Assembly: GCF_963678635.1 (NCBI RefSeq) | Contig: NC_087062.1 | Span: 27,120,833 to 27,180,832, forward strand | DNA length: 60,000 bases | Direction of reading: 5' to 3' | Origin: Symsagittifera roscoffensis | Lineage: Eukaryota > Xenacoelomorpha > Acoela > Convolutidae | Part shown: positions 54,477-60,000 of the stretch, in pieces | Layout of the letters: the number at the start of each line of letters is the position of its first letter | Position numbering within the stretch: the first letter of the stretch is position 1 | Notes under the pieces: model-generated | Told to the model about the DNA's origin: nothing | What the model saw: the letters and a program-made list of their open reading frames with translations, nothing else | The model's database searches: none | Translations under genes and position numbers: made by a program

Positions 54477-55807
54477 TAACCAAGAACAGATTTGCTTACC
54501 ATAGGGAAATTTTCATTGACAACTCATTTGCTCGACAGGTCTTTAATTTTTGAAATACTAATTTTTGAAAGATTTATAATTTAGACAAGTCACATGGACC
54601 CACTTTTCAAGATTTTTACACCATATTTGCTCATCTTCTTTTAGAACTAAGTTTCCAAGACTCGAGACAGTGAAAAAAGTTTTTTTTTTTATGACAAAAA
54701 ACTATCCAGAAAATTTTTTTCGTTTTAAAAATCTAGGATAATGGAACAAACGGGTGGTTGAATTGAGTTACTTCGAACTTTCCTGGACTTAAAAACAGAT
54801 TGGGGAAACATTTGAAACCTTTCTTTTCTGACTAAAGCTGAAAGGGAAAACGCTGAAAAAATTTTACTTTCACCGGGTCTAATCAAAAACCAAACTGTTG
54901 CAATATTTTTCATTGTGATTGAAAGATTATCTGATCATAAGCTATAAAACAATAGCCGGCTACTGTGCAAGTTGCACAGAATAGTTCGACGGTAGCCTCA
55001 AAAAATACGAAAAAATTTTTCAAATAAGTTTCATTTATTGTGCGCGGCGTGAGAAAACACTCTAAACGAAAAAATATAACTTAGGCATATTCGCAAGTCT
55101 TAAAAAACTAAGCCCACTGCAAAACAGTTTTTGTAGCAAAAGGCCTACAAAGGGTCTGAACAAAAAAACTGGACATTAAGCATATCATAGACAGTTATAA
55201 AACAAAAGGCAACTTGAAAAACAGTTTTAGCACAAAAAAAAAACGTCGAAAAAAAAATCCAATAAAAAAAAATTTCAAAAATTTTGCATATGTTTGTAAG
55301 AAAGTTTGAAAATTTTGATTCCTACATTGGCGTTGAAAAAACTCCAAAAAATGACTTTTTTCCAGTAAACTTGAGTTTTCAAGGCTAATTAAGCTTCTGT
55401 AAGCTTGCTCGTTTTCTTCATTTACTCGAATTTAGACCAAAAAATTAAAAATTCCAAGCCTGTTTTTCTCAATACTGGGATAAATTTTTTCAAAGGATTA
55501 ATGTCAATCAAACTATGATTAAAAAGTTTTAATATGGTATATAACTCAAACCATTCCAATGAATATTTGTGGTACCTGATTTTCTCAATACTGTGATAAA
55601 TTTTCGATCAAATCATGATGAAAAAGTTTGACAAAGTTTTTATTTAACCTTACAAAACATGTAAAGTAGGCATGTTTTTCTTACCAATTTTTTTACCTAA
55701 CAGAAAAAACACCAATACAGTCCCATCAGCTTAACAAGTTGATAAACAGATTGAGTTTGTGTTATATTTTTCTTTCAGAAGTAATATAAAAATAATAATT
55801 GTAGTTC
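54477..55807. other. AT-rich spacer, nothing recognised
   Basis: A-rich tracts (55220-55290) and a diverged local direct repeat (TTCTCAATACTGGGATAAATT at 55463 and TTCTCAATACTGTGATAAATT at 55581). No coding signal. Confidence 0.45.
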
Positions 55808-56030
55808 CTGCGAATCGCAGAGGAGCTATCAGTAGGCCTTAACAGTCCTGTCGAGGATAGTCCATATGTATTATCTCCCCACATTCCAGACAGTGATATT
55901 TTGCTGAGCGACGCTGTTTTTTTGCGTCTAGAACTTTTACGTGGTACCACTATTGCAGCCAAATTTGATCAGGTTGTGGTAGACCTGACGCCGGAGGTCA
56001 AGTGAGACCTTGTCCTCAAACACTATCATT
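55808..56030 (+). pseudogene. Ty3/gypsy-type gag fragment
   Basis: The frame reads VEDSPYVLSPHIPDSDILLS, AVFLRLELLRGTTIAAKFDQ, VVVDLTPEVK, then TGA. The F-L-x-x-E...T...A-x-K-F-D-x-V-V-x-x-L-x-x-E-V run resembles the N-terminal Gag region common in gypsy elements of invertebrates. Only ~65 codons survive. Confidence 0.5.
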
Positions 56031-56103
56031 GTCACGGCATGGGATCGAATACACCATCTGACGATTTCAAAGTGAACGCCTTACCACTGTGTTAAGTGCC
56101 TCC
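56020..56103 (-). repeat. tRNA-Ser-like pseudogene or SINE head
   Basis: Read on the minus strand from 56103: an A-box-like CAGTGGTAAGGCG, an anticodon loop TTTGAAA (anticodon TGA, Ser) and a B-box-like GTATTCGATCCC. The anticodon stem is mispaired and the acceptor ends do not match, so a working tRNA is unlikely. Confidence 0.4.
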
Positions 56104-56496
56104 AAATTTACGTTTGAAATAATATAAAAATGTTTGAAAACTTGTCAAATTGTTAATTGCGTTTTTACTAAACGAAAAATTCATTTAGTTGACTCATTCT
56201 TGTGAAGTCAATTCTCTAATGCTCCTTTTCTGTTTTTCTGATACAAAAAAAAACTCACTGCAAATGATTACCCTTTTTTGTATTCACTGTGTATTAGATA
56301 TCGTTGTTTGTCATCTGTCGCCAGAACTAAAGTTGTCTAATTCAAAACTGAGAAACGTGTGCCTTTTAAGAAATAACCTTTCAATTGCCAAAAATTAAGT
56401 AATTTTTGCGTCAAAACTTGTATTTTTGAGGCGTGCTTTTTAGTTTTTAGAGTAGAGCTGCATTGTACTTAAAAAATATAACGTAATTTGATCAAA
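56104..56496. other. Upstream of the helical-protein gene
   Basis: AT-rich. A CTTTTTAGTTTTTAG stretch at 56437-56451 resembles a 3' splice site ~45 bases before the start codon, which could join an upstream or trans-spliced leader. No promoter motif recognised. Confidence 0.35.
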
Positions 56497-59400
56497 ATGA
56501 GCTTCAGTAGTTGTTTTAAAACTGCTTCAGAACTAGAGAACAATATCGACCCATCGTCACCACCAGCAATTGTTGAACGATGGATTAATCGATGCTATGA
56601 GGCTTATGGGAAAGCGGGATTATCTGCTGCGAACCGACAGCAAAATGAACAGGTTTTTGCTAAAGTTAAAGATATTCTTACACGTCAAAGGATATTTTAC
56701 GCCGAAAATCCAAAACGCTGTGATATTTCCTTCGAAGAAACGTGCTTAAAAATGATATCAAAACATTTTTACTGGTTGACTTACCTGCAGCTGGATACGG
56801 ATGTTGAGAATGGTGGCTATGACAATTTGTGCGACAAAATTGACACCATTACAGACGAATACGAGGAATCAAGCAGCAAGCTCAGCAGAGAGTCACTCCT
56901 TTGGGCCATGCTAGAAGGTAGACTAAGTTAACTTTCTTACTTAATGCTGCCATTTCTCTTTTTATATTTTTTGTCAATGAGAAAAGAGGAAATAAAAGCA
57001 CGAAAAAATTGTTGATTATTGTTATTAAAAGTTTTAGTTTTAGTTTTTTTTGGTGGGGATGAGTAAAACAAACTCTTGTACAAAAAGTAAAATTCGGATG
57101 ACTTATAACAGACACATTGAAGTTGATACAATCATTTAGGTAGCTTTTTACATTTCGTAAATGTAAAAACTAAAATTCAATATGACCACTGTAACCTTAA
57201 TTCATATAATTTTGACATGAGAAGTCAGGTTTCTGGCCTAAATCGTTTTTTTTTTGGGTAAGATAAAATTTACGTTGGTTGTAGGTTATTTTAATGAATT
57301 GTTGAAAGAAGCTATACTTAAAAGAGACGAAATAATTAGGCCAGAATAAAATTTTGATATTAATAAGACTACAAGTAGTAAATTTGTATGTTGATTTTCT
57401 GCAGTTTCGTTCAGTATTGTCATTCATAGCGATCTTTTTTGCGCTAAATTGACTATTTGTATACCATCTAATTAAAAGTAAAATTGATCACAGTAGAAGA
57501 AATAGTGTTTACATACATAGTGTTTTCATCTTGATATCTTCAAATGCAAAGAAAAGTCTGCCAAAAATGAATTTTCAGTGTCAACAAGAAAATGAATGAC
57601 GATTGTGACTCTAAAATGTTATAGTTCCACGCAGTTTTGATCACGTTTGACTGTAGATGCTACCGTTGGTTAAATAACCTAGTTTTGTTATAAAAACAAG
57701 TTCTTTTCTTTGCGACATGTCTTTAATCAGTTGTTTAAGTTACTATAACTAAAAAAGTTAGGTATTTAGATCATAGCTGTGAAAAAAAAACAACAAGAAG
57801 TTTTGGGAGATATTTTTAGGATATTTAAAAAAAATTTCACCTGCGTTGAATTGCTTGAAGCTAAAACATTTTGACTAAGACTCAAAACGCCATTCTGGGT
57901 TATCCAATGAGCTCAGATTTCACAGTTTCTCATGAATCGCAGATAGCAAATATTTCAGCTAACGGTATATTATTAAAAAAAAAACTGAGACAATATAAAA
58001 ACTCATTGACAATGAATGCAAAATAAGTCAAAGTTGTTTAAATACTTCATTAAACACATTAACAAGCAGTCAAAAGAAACAAAGCTACACATTGTAAGGC
58101 CATTTTGTCAATGTGCTCTTGATTTTTTGAATTTTTTTTTCCTTTTTCTTTATCAGAAATGACGACTAGAGAACTGCCTATAAAAGGAACGAGCATCAGC
58201 TTATCGGATTCGATTTCAAGTTGAAACTAAAATATTTTTTCTGTTGAATGTAAGAATATATAAATGAGCTATGTGAGAAATTATTCGCCCAATTTTACTG
58301 ATGGTCGGGGATTGAATGAACCAGGGGCGGATTTAGGGGGGGGGGGGGGGGGCGGCGGGGGCGGACGTTTCCTCCCCTCAGGGATTCGACCCCCTGCCGA
58401 CCCAAAGGGTCCCCCCTTTGATACTTTTTCAGAAATCCATTTTTGGCCGACCGACCCTAAAATTTTTCTAAAGGCGCCTTTGGCGCCAATATATACTAAC
58501 TTTGAGGGGGAGCGCGCTCCAAAAAAACGCGATTTTTTTGTCAAAATTTTTCAAAAAGTGCCCAAAAACGGATTTTTTGACTGTTTTTTTTTTAAATTTG
58601 CCTGCGGCGCAGATAATTTAGCCAAAATAAGGGCAAAATAGTGCTTTGGGCGAGCTCGAAAAACCAATTTGGTCGACCTAAAAAAAATGGTCGTCAAAAT
58701 TTTCGAATTTTTTTTTAAAATCCACCCCCCCCTCGAGAAAATCCTAGATCCACCCCTGGAATGAACTATAAGGCTAATGATGTTATTTATACAATGTTTA
58801 GGTACCCAAGAAACCTCTTATGCTGCGCGAGCTGCGATTTTTTTCAAAATGGCTAAATTTCTTTTCCACAAGGGAATCAAATTCAGTCAAATTCATTTAA
58901 CAGCTTCACCTAATCATGGATCAATCGCCAGAAATGCATTTGAAGATATTCGGCGCCCGCTCGAAGATTTCAAAAAAGTGTCCAATTTTGCACAGCTTTC
59001 TCCCTCTGTCTCGGCTGAAGTCAAAAAGTTTCTGAAAAATCTTGACGAAGAAATGGAAATACTAGAGTTAGAAACGGACACTGAAATTATTCAGTTCAAC
59101 GGACGTATGTCTCTCGCTAAGGCCAACAAGAAGCACCATGATCTGTTAAATGAACAAGAAGATTTAGATTATGACCTGGTATTCGATGTCTACGATTTGT
59201 ACCACCACGCATGGTCTCAAGTTCGAGACAAAAGCGTCGAGTTAGAAGCGGAAACTTTGAGCAGGATGGGAATATATCAATATAAGATGCTTCAATTACC
59301 AAACGGAAATCTCAAAGCGTTGGATTACTTTCGGAAGTGTACTGAATTAGCGGCTTCCTTAAAACCCAAAGATGTGACGATNNNNNNNNNNNNNNNNNNN

Positions 59401-59641
59401 NNNNNNNNNNNNNNNNNNNNNNNNNNNNNNNNNNNNNNNNNNNNNNNNNNNNNNNNNNNNNNNNNNNNNNNNNNNNNNNNNNNNNNNNNNNNNNNNNNNN
59501 NNNNNNNNNNNNNNNNNNNNNNNNNNNNNNNNNNNNNNNNNNNNNNNNNNNNNNNNNNNNNNNNNNNNNNNNNNNNNNNNNATTTGCAGGGAAAACCAAA
59601 CTAAAATTGTTTCGGATGAGCCTGCCTGCTGTTTTCAGTGA
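56497..59641 (+). CDS. Predicted helical protein, unknown function (gap inside)
   Basis: Exon 1 56497-56917 (ATG; donor GAAG|GTAGAC, phase 1) and exon 2 from 58802 (acceptor TTTAG) into the 200-N gap at 59382. The join keeps frame: LLWAMLE-G-TQETSYAARAA. The ~330 residues seen are nearly all helix-forming and charged, without signal peptide or membrane segment: PPAIVERWINRCYEAYGKAG, FEETCLKMISKHFYWLTYLQ, FFKMAKFLFHKGIKFSQIHL, ALDYFRKCTELAASLKP. The last stretch looks like one helix pair of a TPR-type solenoid, but no repeat register is clear and I do not recognise the family. Beyond the gap, TTTGCAG at 59583-59589 looks like an acceptor; reading on in the third frame gives ENQTKIVSDEPACCFQ and TGA 59639-59641, a possible C-terminus. 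Poly(A)-type AATAAA follows near 59963. Confidence 0.7.
58322..58758. mobile_element. hAT-type MITE with CAGGGGCGGAT termini, in an intron
   Basis: Ends CAGGGGCGGATTTAGG and CCTAGATCCACCCCTG are inverted repeats. Perfect 8-bp duplications GAATGAAC flank it (58314-58321 and 58759-58766). A ~G16 run lies inside the left end and C-rich sequence inside the right. It is closely related to 36773-37432 but without the nested element. It lies in the intron of the helical-protein gene, 43 bases before the acceptor. The open frames across it on both strands are not genes. Confidence 0.93.
59382..59581. other. Assembly gap of 200 N
   Basis: Exactly 200 undetermined bases, a usual placeholder length, so the true gap size is unknown. 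It interrupts the coding sequence of the helical-protein gene. Confidence 0.98.
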
Positions 59642-60000
59642 CTCTAATTTCTTACGCTGAAACGGACGGCTAAAATATTTTCAATTTTCTTTTACTTCTT
59701 CTTCTCAAAAATTAAATCTTAAATTCCCTCAGAGTAAATTTTCACATTAAATAGAGTGACAGAGAACTTAAACATATTTAAGTAAGGAATTTTCTGAAGT
59801 CAAATTTAACGGACCGAAAGGAAAACGAATTGGCACCACCCCACCATTGGACCATACCCCAACTGACAGTGAAGATTAGACAGTGTACCCTTTTCCGGCA
59901 AGAATTGGACAAAAACTTCTCTGCACCTTCTCTCCGCTACTTTCCAACGAAATTTGTAAGAAATAAAAAGCAATAAGGTAATAAAAGAAACATCCCCTCT
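59642..60000 (+). other. Probable 3' UTR and flank
   Basis: No ORF. AATAAA-like signals occur near 59963, in an A-rich stretch. It runs to the window end. Confidence 0.4.

Noticed and set aside
58264-58641. 125-codon plus-strand frame with a poly-Gly run
   Set aside because: It lies across a hAT MITE with perfect target duplications. The Gly run is the element's G homopolymer, and the Pro-rich opposite frame is equally an artefact.

Overview
The window is AT-rich nuclear DNA of a metazoan, most likely an invertebrate. Introns are GT-AG, one gene is a nuclear receptor, and the sequence between genes is packed with BEL/Pao and Ty3/gypsy retroelement debris, Mutator-like (MULE) transposase relics and short hAT-type non-autonomous elements. 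No bacterial or CRISPR features are present. The species cannot be named from the sequence.

Layout. 1-4852 (+): 3' four exons of an NR5 (FTZ-F1/SF-1 class) nuclear receptor with an unusually long tail after the AF-2 helix. 5716-23075: an ~11.35 kb block duplicated head to tail (copy 1 5716-17065, copy 2 17092-23075). Copy 1 contains a four-unit array of a ~1.24-1.38 kb repeat (8682-13925) that is almost absent from copy 2. Both copies carry a 76-bp-arm hairpin and MULE transposase relics. 23709-24968 (-): two 3' exons of a thioredoxin with a WCPPC active site; its intron holds a 142-bp-arm inverted repeat whose arms read like a signal-peptide exon ending at a splice donor. 25.5-27.2 kb: gypsy and BEL fragments. 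27.9-36.7 kb: a decayed BEL/Pao element with two LTR-like repeats, a tRNA-His-type primer site and broken gag and pol, without integrase. 35.9-48 kb: a dense cluster of ~200-bp elements with GGCTCTTTT termini, C/G homopolymers just inside the termini and 8-bp target duplications, with a few genes between them: an unrecognised minus-strand exon (42681-42855), a possible small secreted ORF (45061-45249) and a two-exon, 99-residue secreted cysteine-rich protein (45774-46919). 48.5-53.6 kb: sequence without the repeat families, full of short frameshifted coding-like fragments. 55.8-56.1 kb: a gypsy gag fragment and a tRNA-Ser-like sequence. 56497 to the end (+): a helical protein gene of unknown function, interrupted by a 200-N assembly gap.

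The genes do not form a pathway. The strongest signals are: (a) the GGCTCTTTT element family, with target-site duplications at most copies and two empty sites visible in the window; (b) the inverted, exon-like hairpin inside the thioredoxin gene; (c) the segmental duplication with a contracted repeat array; and (d) the decayed coding zone at 48.5-53.6 kb, whose origin I could not assign.
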